Of a stretch of DNA of 64,000 nucleotides, positions 1 through 8,616 are shown one piece after another. The notes beneath the pieces are model-generated. The model was given only the letters and a program-made list of their open reading frames with translations, ran no database searches and had not been told where the DNA came from. Source of the stretch: a bacterium (GTDB lineage: Bacteria; Pseudomonadota; Alphaproteobacteria; Acetobacterales; Acetobacteraceae); contig JAMFRO010000008.1 in NCBI GenBank assembly GCA_026224825.1, forward strand, positions 106,209-170,208. Direction: 5' to 3'. Position 1 is the first letter of the stretch. Every line of letters begins with the position of its first letter. The position numbers and the translations under genes were made by a program.

Positions 1-2
1 TG

Positions 3-821
3 CCCGATGCCGCGCGGGGCGAAAGCCCGAGCCCGGATAACGCCACCTTCCCGCTCTACCCCTCGCAGCAATCGGCGGAGGCCGCCTCCTACGCCAGACA
101 GCTCAAAATGGTCACCTATTTCACCAGCGATGTATCGGGCTTAACGCCTGGTGCCGCAGTGCAGGCGATGGGCATACAAGTGGGCGTGGTTTCGGCCGTA
201 ACGCTGCAACTGGACAAGGTGCACGGCACCTCGCGCGTGCGGGTGGATATGGATGTGCAGCCGCAGCGTTTCGACCCCGGCACCACGCAATTTCCGGTGA
301 AAGCGCTGAAGGCAGAGTTGCAGTTGATGGTGAACAACGGCCTACGGGCGCAGATCGGCACCGCCAGCTACGTCACCGGCCAGAAGCTGATCGCGCTGAC
401 GATACTGCCCGACGCCCCGCCCGCTACCGTGACGATGGACGGCAAGGCGCTGGTGATCCCCTCCGCCGGCGGCGGGCTGGATGAGACCCTGGCCAAAGCC
501 AATGCGCTGATGACCAATGTGAACAAGATACCGTTCCAGCAGATCGGCGATAATCTGAACAAGCTGCTCGTAACCGCGAACGGCACTCTGGGAGGACCGC
601 AATTGAAACAGACTTTTGTGCAACTGAACCAGACGCTGAAGACAGCCAATAACACGCTGCAGATGCTGAACGATGATTTCGGCACGGATTCCGATTTCCA
701 GCGCGGCGTGCAGGGGCTGTTGCAGGAAACCACCGCCACGGCGCAATCAGCCAAGGCGCTGAGCGATTACGTGACAAGGCATCCGCAATCCCTGCTGCTC
801 GGGCGGAGCGGCGGACAATGA
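3..821 (+). CDS. pqiB: PqiB-like MCE-domain protein (C-terminal part)
   Basis: The reading frame is open to the left edge, so only the C-terminal ~272 residues are present. An MCE (mammalian cell entry) domain begins near visible residue 38 with YFTSDVSGL and the typical GIQVGVV turn. It is followed by a long Gln/Asn/Leu-rich helical region with no further MCE repeat. In the PqiB family, stacked MCE domains and a C-terminal coiled region form a tube that carries lipid between inner and outer membranes. The next gene overlaps by 4 bp and encodes a PqiC-like lipoprotein, which supports PqiB over MlaD. PqiA would be expected upstream, outside the window. Confidence 0.8.
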   Translation, partial: PDAARGESPSPDNATFPLYPSQQSAEAASYARQLKMVTYFTSDVSGLTPGAAVQAMGIQVGVVSAVTLQLDKVHGTSRVRVDMDVQPQRFDPGTTQFPVKALKAELQLMVNNGLRAQIGTASYVTGQKLIALTILPDAPPATVTMDGKALVIPSAGGGLDETLAKANALMTNVNKIPFQQIGDNLNKLLVTANGTLGGPQLKQTFVQLNQTLKTANNTLQMLNDDFGTDSDFQRGVQGLLQETTATAQSAKALSDYVTRHPQSLLLGRSGGQ

Positions 822-1366
822 GGCGGCGGATTTTTCTCCTGGGCTCGGTAGCGCTTGCGGGATGCAGCTCAGCGCCCGTGCACAATTACCAGCTCGCGCC
901 GGTGGCGGGGGCAATACGCGGCGGTACGGGGTTGCGCATCGTGGTGCGCAATATCGACATCCCCGAGGCTTTGGGCCAGGCGGGCTTGCCGAAGCCGGGC
1001 GGCGCGTATGAGGCGAATAGTTTTGCGAACAACGTATGGGCCGCACCTCTGGCGGGCATGCTGCAGACCACCCTCGTGCAGAACCTCTCCCAACGCCTGC
1101 CGGGAGACAGCGTGCTCGCCGGCGGCGGCGCGATAGGTGCGGCACCGGATATCTATGTCGAGATCAACGTACTGGCATTTTCCCCTGATGCCAGCGGGAA
1201 TATCTCGCTCCAGGCACAACTGGCGACACGCCATGCGGCGGCACAGGATTGGCAGTTCCGGAATTTTGTTGCCAGTGCGGCAGGCGGGACGATGCCCGAG
1301 GGGATTGCAGCGGCGATGAGCACGCTATGGGGCCAGGCGGCGGATGCTGTGGCGGGGATGGTTTAA
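818..1366 (+). CDS. pqiC: PqiC-like outer-membrane lipoprotein (ABC-type transport auxiliary lipoprotein)
   Basis: 182 residues. The N-terminus has an Arg-rich start, a short hydrophobic segment and the lipobox LAGC, so it is exported and lipidated at Cys16. The rest fits the PqiC/YmbA (DUF330) family, which sits at the outer membrane and docks the PqiB tube. The ATG lies inside the end of the upstream gene in an ATGA overlap, indicating translational coupling. The product probably acts in lipid transport for envelope maintenance. It is the last gene of the operon, followed by a palindromic repeat. Confidence 0.8.
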   Translation: MRRRIFLLGSVALAGCSSAPVHNYQLAPVAGAIRGGTGLRIVVRNIDIPEALGQAGLPKPGGAYEANSFANNVWAAPLAGMLQTTLVQNLSQRLPGDSVLAGGGAIGAAPDIYVEINVLAFSPDASGNISLQAQLATRHAAAQDWQFRNFVASAAGGTMPEGIAAAMSTLWGQAADAVAGMV

Positions 1367-1367
1367 T

Positions 1368-1448
1368 CGTCATTGCGAGCGTAGCGAAGCAATCCATCTT
1401 CGTGACGCGGCGAGAAAGATGGATTGCTTCGCTACGCTCGCAACGACG
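1368..1448. repeat. Palindromic intergenic repeat (family A)
   Basis: Two arms of about 33 nt (near 1368-1400 and 1416-1448) are almost perfect reverse complements containing GCGAGCGTAGCGAAGCAATC, around a short central segment. It starts two bases after the pqiC stop codon and could fold into a strong hairpin in the pqi mRNA. A diverged copy lies at 38909-38990, also directly after a stop codon. This is the style of dispersed palindromic element common in alphaproteobacteria. Confidence 0.8.
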
Positions 1449-1463
1449 GCTTTGGATAGCAAG

Positions 1464-1515
1464 GGGAGCCAAGTGCATAGTTCCCTAACTAATGGGAATT
1501 ATACACTTGGCTCCC
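1464..1515. repeat. Near-perfect 22-nt inverted repeat, 8-nt loop
   Basis: Arm 1464-1485 (GGGAGCCAAGTG...TTCCC) and arm 1494-1515 pair at 20 of 22 positions, and the two mismatches become G-U wobbles in RNA. The loop is 8 nt. No U-run follows on either strand, so it is not a classic terminator. It could be a miniature inverted-repeat element, the fused ends of a lost insertion sequence, or a structured leader of the cupin gene that starts 52 nt downstream. Confidence 0.7.
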
Positions 1516-1566
1516 TTATCACGTATCGAAGGTTGATCGCAAAATAGCGGAAACAGGAGCCATATC

Positions 1567-2040
1567 TTGGACAACAAAATTATTGCTGTGTTTGCCGCAG
1601 ATTTCGCCCCTCGGACCAAGCCAAGCAACTACCCCGAACCCTTTGCGTCACGTATGGCAGGGCGCGTGAAGCGCCCGCTTGGCGATATATTCGGTTTAAG
1701 AAGTTTCGGGGTGAACCTCACGCGGCTTGCGCCAGGTGCTGTATCCACACTTCATCATCAGCATTCACAACAGGACGAGTTTGTCTAGATTCTTGAAGGC
1801 GAACCCACGCTTTTTACCGACGGGGTGGAAACCCAGCTTAAGCCAGGCATGGTTGCGGGCTTTGCCGCGAACGGAACAGCACATCATTTGGAGAACCGCA
1901 CAGATACTGACTGCGTCATTCTGGAGATCGGCAACCGTTCGGAAGGCGATACCGCATCCTACCCGGTGGACGATATTACAGCGGCCATGGGCGCGGATGG
2001 AAAATGGGGTTTCGCGCATAAGGACGGGACGCCGTATTAG
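1567..2040 (+). pseudogene. Cupin-domain protein interrupted by an in-frame TAG
   Basis: A TTG start at 1567 follows an AGGAG about 8 nt upstream. The first 73 codons encode a cupin N-half ending ...HQHSQQDEFV. A TAG at 1786-1788 follows, and the same frame then continues as ILEGEPTLF...LEIGNR to the stop at 2038-2040. Cupins typically read DEFVYILEG here, so the stop replaces a Tyr codon by a single base change (TAT or TAC to TAG). Both halves are otherwise intact, so the loss is recent or it is a sequencing error. The His pair and Glu of the metal site (HHQH, E) are preserved. The substrate is unknown. Confidence 0.75.
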
Positions 2041-2061
2041 GCGCGGTTGTGTGTTGGCCCC

Positions 2062-2922
2062 TTAACTAGCAAACACCACCGTCTTTTTCCCGTTCAGAAT
2101 CACCCGATCCTCTATATGATACCGCACCGCCCGCGCCAGCACGCGGCGCTCGATATCGCGCCCCTTGCGCACCAGATCATCCGGCGTATCGGCATGAGTG
2201 ATACGTTCCACATCCTGCTCGATGATCGGGCCTTCATCGAGATCCGACGTGACATAATGCGCCGTGGCACCGATGAGTTTCACGCCGCGTGTATGCGCCT
2301 GGTGGTACGGCTTGGCGCCCTTGAAGCCGGGCAGGAAGGAATGGTGGATGTTGATGCAGCGGCCGTTGAGTTTCTGCGCCAGCGCGTCCGAGAGCACCTG
2401 CATGTAGCGCGCCAGCACCACCAGCTCGGATTTCGTCTCCTTCACCAGCGCCCAGATTTGCCCCTCCTGCTCCATTTTCGTGTCCCGGGTGATGGGCAGA
2501 TGGAAGAAGGGAATGCCGGCGAGATCGAGCCCGGCGTAGGTTTCCACCGAATGGTTGGAGACGATGCCGGTGGGTGTCATCTCCAGCTCGCCGATGCGCC
2601 AGCGGTACAATAAATCCGCCAGGCAATGGTCGAATTTGGAGACCAGCAGCAACACGCGGCGCGGGGTGGTATGATCATTCAGCGTCCAATTCAGGCTGAA
2701 GGGGCTGGCCACTGGCGCAAACCCCTCGCGCAAGGCGGCGAAGCTGGTGGGGCCAAGCAGATCGAAGCCGATGCGGGCGAAGAATTTGCCGGTCTCAGCA
2801 TCATCGAATTGCTGCGCCTCGCGGATATCCGCGCCGTGCTCGAACAGATAGGTGGCGACGGCGGCGACGATGCCAGGGCGGTTCTGGCAGGAGAGAGTCA
2901 ACACATATTGCGATTTGGACAT
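2062..2922 (-). CDS. purU: Formyltetrahydrofolate deformylase
   Basis: 286 residues. An N-terminal ACT domain (about residues 6-85, [15 protein letters not shown]) is followed by a formyltransferase fold with the conserved catalytic stretch [10 protein letters not shown] and a later T..LD.GPII motif. PurU hydrolyses 10-formyl-THF to THF and formate. Its place at the end of soxBDAG is the standard arrangement in bacteria that demethylate glycine betaine or sarcosine: the methyl group leaves sarcosine oxidase as 5,10-methylene-THF, is oxidised to 10-formyl-THF, and PurU regenerates THF. It lies 57 bp after soxG. Confidence 0.92.
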   Translation of the reverse strand: MSKSQYVLTLSCQNRPGIVAAVATYLFEHGADIREAQQFDDAETGKFFARIGFDLLGPTSFAALREGFAPVASPFSLNWTLNDHTTPRRVLLLVSKFDHCLADLLYRWRIGELEMTPTGIVSNHSVETYAGLDLAGIPFFHLPITRDTKMEQEGQIWALVKETKSELVVLARYMQVLSDALAQKLNGRCINIHHSFLPGFKGAKPYHQAHTRGVKLIGATAHYVTSDLDEGPIIEQDVERITHADTPDDLVRKGRDIERRVLARAVRYHIEDRVILNGKKTVVFAS

Positions 2923-2979
2923 GATATTTGCAATCCAGCGTGAGGTTGGGCCAACGATACAACGTGCGGTGATGTTCCT

Positions 2980-3444
2980 TCAACCTCGGGCCACGGTCTC
3001 CTCAGCCTCCAGCAAAGCGTGATGCAGCGACGGCGCGAAACTGCGGAAGCAGGCGAGGATGAAGGCATCACCCTCACGCCAGATCCGCACGCCGATATGC
3101 GCCGCATGGGTGATCGCTACCGCATCCGGCGCAAAGGCGGTCTCATACAGATCGATGGGCACCAGGCGCTTGAGAATCTCGCGCGCAAACGGGCTTGAAA
3201 CCGCAAAGAGAAACAACCCGTCGGATTGCTCCACCACGGCACCGCCGGTGCGCGCGGCGAGGGTCCTTGCGTCTTCATCCAGCACCAGCCAGGAATTAGG
3301 GCCATTCCACAGTGTATTGCCGTCGCGCAATCCCGCCTTGGGTAGGCCGCTGACCGTGGGCGAGGCCAGGCTACAGATGCGCCGCGGCGGCAACGGGGTG
3401 ATGGCGCTCGTGGGTGCGAGAGCCGGGAAGCTTGGGTCAAGCAT
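2980..3444 (-). CDS. soxG: Sarcosine oxidase gamma subunit
   Basis: About 154 residues starting MLDPSFPALAP. The ATG lies inside the end of soxA (8-bp overlap). An upstream ATG at 3459 (MEPVC) is an alternative start. Family-typical segments include GPNSWLVLDED and the C-terminal FRSFAPSLHHALLEA. SoxG is structural in heterotetrameric sarcosine oxidase and resembles a T-protein (GcvT) fold. It is coupled with soxA and followed by purU. Confidence 0.85.
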   Translation of the reverse strand: MLDPSFPALAPTSAITPLPPRRICSLASPTVSGLPKAGLRDGNTLWNGPNSWLVLDEDARTLAARTGGAVVEQSDGLFLFAVSSPFAREILKRLVPIDLYETAFAPDAVAITHAAHIGVRIWREGDAFILACFRSFAPSLHHALLEAEETVARG

Positions 3445-6199
3445 GCAAACGGGTTCCATCGGAGTCGTAATGAATGGGTGCCACAATCTCGGCAATGCAA
3501 TCGCCCTGGCGCACCGGATCGTACACGCGGATTTTCTCGCCAATGCGCGCAGGGCCGTTGGCAAGCAACGCCAGAGCGATAGGGCCGAGCGAGGGCGAAC
3601 GCGCGGCGGAGGTGATATGCCCCTGGTCATTCTTGGCGGTCGCAGCAGCACCTATTGGCAATAGGTGGCTACCGGCGCGCAAAATACTGGTGCCATCCTC
3701 CGGGCGTAGGCCCACAAGGGTGAGGCGCGCAGGGTCGGTAAGTGCCGCGCGGGCGGCCATGGCGCGGCCGATAAAATCCTTCTTCTTCGACAGCAATTTA
3801 TGCAGGCCGAGATCATGCGCCGTAGTCTGGCCATTGAGTTCCGGTCCGGCGGCATGGCCTTTTTCAATGCGCATAATGCCAAGCGCCTCGGTGCCATACG
3901 GCGCAATACCGTATTCAGCACCCGCTTCCATGAGCTTCGCCGCCAGCGCATTGCCGTAGCGGGCGGGCACGGCAAGCTCATAGGCCAGCTCACCCGAGAA
4001 AGAAATACGGAACAGCCGCGCCGGCGTGCCGCCGCAGATGGTGAGTTCGGCACAGCCCATATAGGGGAACGCCTCATTGGTAACATCAAAGGGTGAATCA
4101 ACAATTTTCGAAATGGTCGCGCGTGATTGCGGCCCCGCTACCGCGATTTGCGCCCATTGGTCGGTAACGGAGATGAAAGTGACATCGAGTTCCGGCCACA
4201 GCACCTGGGCACAGAATTCGAGATGCTGCATCACCTTCGCCGCATTGGCTGTGGTGGTCGTCATGACAAAATGGTTTGCACCCAGCCGCGCGGTGGTACC
4301 ATCATCCATAACAAATCCGTCTTCCCGCAGCATCAGCCCGTAGCGGACGCGGCCGATGGCGAGGTTGGTCCAGCTATTGGTGTAGACACATTCAAGGAAT
4401 TTCGCGGCATCTGGCCCCTGGATGTCGATTTTTCCAAGCGTGGTGACATCGCATATGCCAACGCTGTTGCGCACAGTGTTCACCTCACGCTGCGCGGCAG
4501 CCAGCCAGTCCTCGCCGGGGCGGGGATAGTATTGCGCCCGCAGCCACATGCCGGTTTCGATGAAGGTAGCGCCTTGTGCTGTTGAAAACTCATGCGTCGG
4601 CGCCAGCCGCGTGGGCTTGAACGCCTTGCCCTTATGCGCCCCGGCCAGGGCACCGAGCGAGACCGGGCTGTAGGGCGGCCGGAAGCGCGTGGTGCCGGTC
4701 TCGGGAATGCTCTTCCCCTGTGCCTCTGCGAGAATCGCCAGTGCATTTACATTGGCGGTCTTGCCCTGGTCGGTCGCCATACCCAGCGTGGTGTAACGCT
4801 TCACATGCTCGACCGAGGAAAAACCCTCCTGATTCGCGAGCTGAATATCCTTCACCGTCACATCGTTCTGCAAATCCACAAAGGATTTTCCAGGCGTGAT
4901 GCCCGAATGCCAATGCGGCGCGATATTGGCATTGATCCCGTGCCCCGCCGCTTTACCAATGATGGAAGCACCCGGCGGCAGCGTGCCCGCGGTGAAAGCC
5001 GCAATCGTCTCATCCCATACCGGTTTTGCATCAAATTGCGAGGTGAGCGCGATATTGGGATTGAACCCGCCGGAGCTGGCGATGATGTCGCAGGCCACAC
5101 GCAGCATTGTGCCGTTATGCAGCCGGATTTTGGCACCCCCCACACCAAGCCTGCCCTCGGCGGTGATGATGCCGGCACCAGCAAAAACCGCAACACCGGC
5201 CTCACGGGCCAGAGCGTAAACATGGTCGCTGCTCTTGCGCCGCGTATCAACAATACCGGCGATGCCAATGCCGTTTTCGGCCAGCAGCGGGATCAGCGCG
5301 GCCGCATCATCATTATTGATGGCCAGCAGAATATTGCGCCCAACCGCAACGCCGTAGCGCGTGATATAATCGCCCACCGCACCGGCCAGCATCACGCCGG
5401 GTAAGTCGTTATTGGCAAACACCAGCGGGCGCTCCAGCGCCCCCGTGGCAATAACACTCCGCCCGGCCACGATGCGCACCAGTCGCTGGCGCGGAGTTTG
5501 CGCCGGCAGTTGGGTAATCGCGGCGTATGTCCCGCCATCATACACAGCAAATACAGTGGTGCGTGGCAGGACCAAAACATTCTCCGGCAAACCTTCCGGC
5601 ACCAGCGGATTTTCATCACATAAAATCACGCGCCCGGCCGCCTCACGCGCAGCCTTCACGCCATCGGCCCCGCCGCCGATCACCAGAACATCGCAAAATT
5701 CCGTGTTTTTCTCGTAGGAATCCGGGTCCGGCACGCCGGCATTGCGGCCCAGCCCGGCGGCGCGGCGGATGAGCGGTTCGTACACACGCTCCCAGAATTT
5801 CGCTGGCCACATGAAGGTCTTATAGTAGAATCCCGCCGCCAGAAATGGTGAGACCAGACTATTCACCGACAGCAGGTCATATTTCAGCGACGGAAACCGG
5901 TTCTGACTATTTGCTGTCAGCCCCTCGAAAATCTCGACCATGGTGGCGCGGGTATTGGGCTCGCGGTACGCCCCCAGCCCCAGCTCCACCAGCGCGCTCG
6001 GCTCCTCGGAACCGGCGGAAAAAATCCCGCGCGGGCGGTGGTATTTAAAACTGCGGCCAACCAACCTCACCCCATTGGCCAGCAGCGCGGAGGCCAGAGT
6101 GTCGCCGCCAAAGCCCGCGAACGCCTTGCCATCGAAACGGAAGGTGACGAGCCTGTTGCGGTCGATAGACCCGCCGGCGGGGAGACGATAACCGGTCAT
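3437..6199 (-). CDS. soxA: Sarcosine oxidase alpha subunit
   Basis: 920 residues, slightly shorter than many family members. The N-terminus (about 15-95) is a small ferredoxin-like domain (FAGFGGDTLASALLANG). A FAD/NAD dinucleotide-binding region follows around residues 165-400 (VLVIGGGADG; a second Rossmann region near NILLAINNDDA). The C-terminal half is an aminomethyltransferase (GcvT)-like folate domain (RVRYGLMLREDGFVMDDGT). The complex oxidises sarcosine to glycine, H2O2 and formaldehyde or 5,10-methylene-THF. It overlaps soxD by 4 bp upstream and soxG by 8 bp downstream. Confidence 0.93.
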   Translation of the reverse strand: MTGYRLPAGGSIDRNRLVTFRFDGKAFAGFGGDTLASALLANGVRLVGRSFKYHRPRGIFSAGSEEPSALVELGLGAYREPNTRATMVEIFEGLTANSQNRFPSLKYDLLSVNSLVSPFLAAGFYYKTFMWPAKFWERVYEPLIRRAAGLGRNAGVPDPDSYEKNTEFCDVLVIGGGADGVKAAREAAGRVILCDENPLVPEGLPENVLVLPRTTVFAVYDGGTYAAITQLPAQTPRQRLVRIVAGRSVIATGALERPLVFANNDLPGVMLAGAVGDYITRYGVAVGRNILLAINNDDAAALIPLLAENGIGIAGIVDTRRKSSDHVYALAREAGVAVFAGAGIITAEGRLGVGGAKIRLHNGTMLRVACDIIASSGGFNPNIALTSQFDAKPVWDETIAAFTAGTLPPGASIIGKAAGHGINANIAPHWHSGITPGKSFVDLQNDVTVKDIQLANQEGFSSVEHVKRYTTLGMATDQGKTANVNALAILAEAQGKSIPETGTTRFRPPYSPVSLGALAGAHKGKAFKPTRLAPTHEFSTAQGATFIETGMWLRAQYYPRPGEDWLAAAQREVNTVRNSVGICDVTTLGKIDIQGPDAAKFLECVYTNSWTNLAIGRVRYGLMLREDGFVMDDGTTARLGANHFVMTTTTANAAKVMQHLEFCAQVLWPELDVTFISVTDQWAQIAVAGPQSRATISKIVDSPFDVTNEAFPYMGCAELTICGGTPARLFRISFSGELAYELAVPARYGNALAAKLMEAGAEYGIAPYGTEALGIMRIEKGHAAGPELNGQTTAHDLGLHKLLSKKKDFIGRAMAARAALTDPARLTLVGLRPEDGTSILRAGSHLLPIGAAATAKNDQGHITSAARSPSLGPIALALLANGPARIGEKIRVYDPVRQGDCIAEIVAPIHYDSDGTRLHA

Positions 6200-6447
6200 G
6201 GAAGATCCACGCTTAGGATTTCGTGACTGGATACATCGCGCGTGACGATCAGCCAGGCGTGGCAGCCAGCACTATGGTACCAATACTCACGCCGCGGCCC
6301 GCGCGCATTTTCACGCATATACACGTAATCCGTCCATTCCTCGGTGGGCGCGGCACCGCCATCCTTCGGCCGTGCCGCGCTCGCATCCTGCGTGTATAAA
6401 AACTCGTCCAGCCCGCGCGGGCCACAATGGGGGCAGGGAATGCGCAT
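6196..6447 (-). CDS. soxD: Sarcosine oxidase delta subunit
   Basis: 83 residues with the zinc-binding pattern of SoxD: CPHCG at residues 5-9 and a later H..GC in YWYHSAGCHAW. SoxD is the small zinc subunit of the alpha-beta-gamma-delta complex. The start codon shares a base with the soxB stop, and the stop overlaps the soxA start, so the four genes form a tightly coupled unit. Confidence 0.9.
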   Translation of the reverse strand: MRIPCPHCGPRGLDEFLYTQDASAARPKDGGAAPTEEWTDYVYMRENARGPRREYWYHSAGCHAWLIVTRDVSSHEILSVDLP

Positions 6448-7697
6448 CAGTGCAGATTCGGCTGTGCGCCGGCTCCCTTTTCATCGATAAGCCTGCCCTC
6501 GGCAAAACGGTCGAGCCTATACGCGGCGGCCACCGCATGCGGTTCCTCGCGCGCGATGAGATGGGCAAAACAGAAGCCGGAAGCAGGCGTCGCCTTGAAT
6601 CCGCCATAACACCAGCCACCATTGAAAAACAAATTGCCTACAGGCGTTTTGTCGATGATCGGCGAGCCATCCATCGTCATATCCATAATCCCGCCCCAGC
6701 TACGCAACAGCCGCGCCCGGCCGAGCATCGGCATCAGCGCAATGCCGCCCTCACACACATCCTCCACCGTCGGCAGATTGCCGCGTGCGGCGTAGGAATT
6801 ATAGCCGTCGATATCGCCGCCAAACACCAAACCGCCTTTATCCGACTGCGAAATATAAAAATGCCCGGCGCCGAAGGTGATCACGTTATCAATAAGAGGC
6901 TTGAGCCCCTCGGTCACGAAGGCCTGCAAAGCATGGCTCTCAATCGGCAGCCGCAACCCCGCCATGGCACCCACCAGCGAGGACGCCCCGGCAACGGCAA
7001 TCCCGACTTTCCCCACCGTAATCGCGCCGCGCGTCGTCTGCACGCCTTTCACCGCCCCGTTCTCGATATCGATTCCGGTGACTTCGCAATTCTCGATGAT
7101 GTCCACACCAAGCTTGTCGGCGGCGCGGGCATAGCCCCAGGCCACGGCATCATGCCGCGCGGTACCAGCGCGGCGCTGCACCAGCGCACCATGGATGGGA
7201 AAGCGCGCATTCTCGTAATCGAGATACGGGATCTCGCGCCGTAACCGCGCGCTGTCCAAAAGCTCAGCATCCACCCCGTGCAGCAGCATCGCATTGCCAC
7301 GCCGCGCGTATGAATCACGCTGCGCGTCATTATGGTAAATGTTGAAAATGCCGCGCTGGCTCACCATCGCATTGTAATTAATGTCCTGCTCCAACCCCTC
7401 CCACAGCTTCATGGAAAGCTCATAGAACGGGATATTGCCCGGCAGGCCGTAATTGGAGCGGATGATGGTGGTGTTGCGGCCAATGCTGCCATTCCCCAGC
7501 CAGCCTTTCTCCAGTACCGCGATGCGCCCCACATTATGGTGCCGCGCCAGGTAATAAGCCGTCGCCAGCCCGCCGCCGCCGCCGCCAATGATCACCACAT
7601 CATAATGCGGCGCCGGCTCAGCCTTGCGCCAGGCCGGGGTCCAGCCCGTATGGCCACGCAAAGCCTGCGTAATCACGGAAAAAGCTGAGTAGCGCAT
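6447..7697 (-). CDS. soxB: Sarcosine oxidase beta subunit
   Basis: About 416 residues from the start MRYSAFSVI, the usual N-terminus of the family. An in-frame TTG 14 codons upstream (7739) is less likely. A Rossmann FAD motif VVIIGGGGGGLATAYYLA lies near residues 34-51, and SIGRNTTIIRSNYGLPGN follows. This subunit carries the covalent flavin and the substrate-oxidising site of sarcosine oxidase. It is the first gene of soxBDAG-purU, with a candidate promoter directly upstream. Confidence 0.93.
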   Translation of the reverse strand: MRYSAFSVITQALRGHTGWTPAWRKAEPAPHYDVVIIGGGGGGLATAYYLARHHNVGRIAVLEKGWLGNGSIGRNTTIIRSNYGLPGNIPFYELSMKLWEGLEQDINYNAMVSQRGIFNIYHNDAQRDSYARRGNAMLLHGVDAELLDSARLRREIPYLDYENARFPIHGALVQRRAGTARHDAVAWGYARAADKLGVDIIENCEVTGIDIENGAVKGVQTTRGAITVGKVGIAVAGASSLVGAMAGLRLPIESHALQAFVTEGLKPLIDNVITFGAGHFYISQSDKGGLVFGGDIDGYNSYAARGNLPTVEDVCEGGIALMPMLGRARLLRSWGGIMDMTMDGSPIIDKTPVGNLFFNGGWCYGGFKATPASGFCFAHLIAREEPHAVAAAYRLDRFAEGRLIDEKGAGAQPNLH

Positions 7698-7728
7698 CGG
7701 GGCAAAAAGTTCCTGTGAGTTATGGAGA

Positions 7729-7757
7729 GTGATGCACAAGAATTTTTCTCATGTCAA
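7729..7757 (-). promoter_or_regulatory. Candidate sigma-70 promoter for soxBDAG-purU
   Basis: Read on the minus strand, a consensus -35 TTGACA (7757-7752) is followed 17 nt later by CATCAC (7734-7729), a weak -10. It would give a leader of about 25 nt before the soxB ATG at 7697, including AGGAA as ribosome-binding site. The 64-bp gap after the metallophosphoesterase gene has no hairpin, so read-through from upstream genes is also possible. Confidence 0.3.
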
Positions 7758-7761
7758 ACCC

Positions 7762-8616
7762 TTATAGTTCCAAAATCCCCGGCTCATATGCCAGCACCGC
7801 CGCCGGCTCGTGGCTCACATAGCCGCGCGGGGCGGAAACCACGTGAATCCCCTCCAGCACGCTGTCATGCTTATGGTGGGTATGGCCGTGGATCCAGACA
7901 TCCGGCGGCGACACCGCAAACGCCGGCAGCAGATGAGAAGCATAGGATGGGCCAATGCGCCCATTGCGGCGGCCCAGCACGTCCTCATGCGGGGCGTGGT
8001 GGGTCACCACGATGATTTTCGCATCCGGCTCCTCCAACCGCAGCCGGGCCACATTGGCGCGCAGCCAGATGCGCGAGCGCTCATGCCGCGCCAGCGCATT
8101 CTCGGGGCGGAAAAACGACGTCACACGCCGGATGGCACGGTAGTCGTTCATATGCCTCGCTGCAAATTCCATAGCCTCTTCCTGGTCGCCATGCAGGCGG
8201 AAATCCGTCCACATGGTGCAGCCGAGCACATGGGTGCGCTGACCGTTCAGCGTAAAGGAGGCGATGTCGTTATCGAGAAACGTCACGCGCTCATTCTCAT
8301 CGGAGGCGTTGCGCAGAGCCGGCTCCAGCAGGTCTATATGCTGATGGTAATACTCATGGTTGCCGGCGACATACACCACCGGTGCTGCAAAATACGCAGC
8401 CATTTGCTCGGCATAAACAAAACCGCGCAAGCCGGTATGGATGTCGCCGGCCAGCACCACCAGGTCGATATTTTCGATGCCCATGAGCAGGGGCCCGCGT
8501 AAGGGGTGTTTGCGCACATCGCGGTGGCGGCGCAGAAAATCCTGCCAGCCGGGGATGGAGAGGCGCCAGCGCTCCATCTCCAGATGGAGGTCGCTCATGT
8601 AGAGAATACGCGTCAT
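7762..8616 (-). CDS. Calcineurin-like metallophosphoesterase
   Basis: About 284 residues from MTRILYMSDLHLE. The start is chosen because the ATGA overlap with the upstream gene and the first beta-strand motif agree. The metal-binding motifs of the superfamily are all present in order: SDLHLE, LAGDIHTG, VAGNHEYY, VVTHHAPH and HGHTHH. The substrate (phosphomonoester or phosphodiester) cannot be read from the sequence. Coupling to the kinase fusion gene suggests a shared signalling or quality-control role, but that is only context. Confidence 0.88.
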   Translation of the reverse strand: MTRILYMSDLHLEMERWRLSIPGWQDFLRRHRDVRKHPLRGPLLMGIENIDLVVLAGDIHTGLRGFVYAEQMAAYFAAPVVYVAGNHEYYHQHIDLLEPALRNASDENERVTFLDNDIASFTLNGQRTHVLGCTMWTDFRLHGDQEEAMEFAARHMNDYRAIRRVTSFFRPENALARHERSRIWLRANVARLRLEEPDAKIIVVTHHAPHEDVLGRRNGRIGPSYASHLLPAFAVSPPDVWIHGHTHHKHDSVLEGIHVVSAPRGYVSHEPAAVLAYEPGILEL

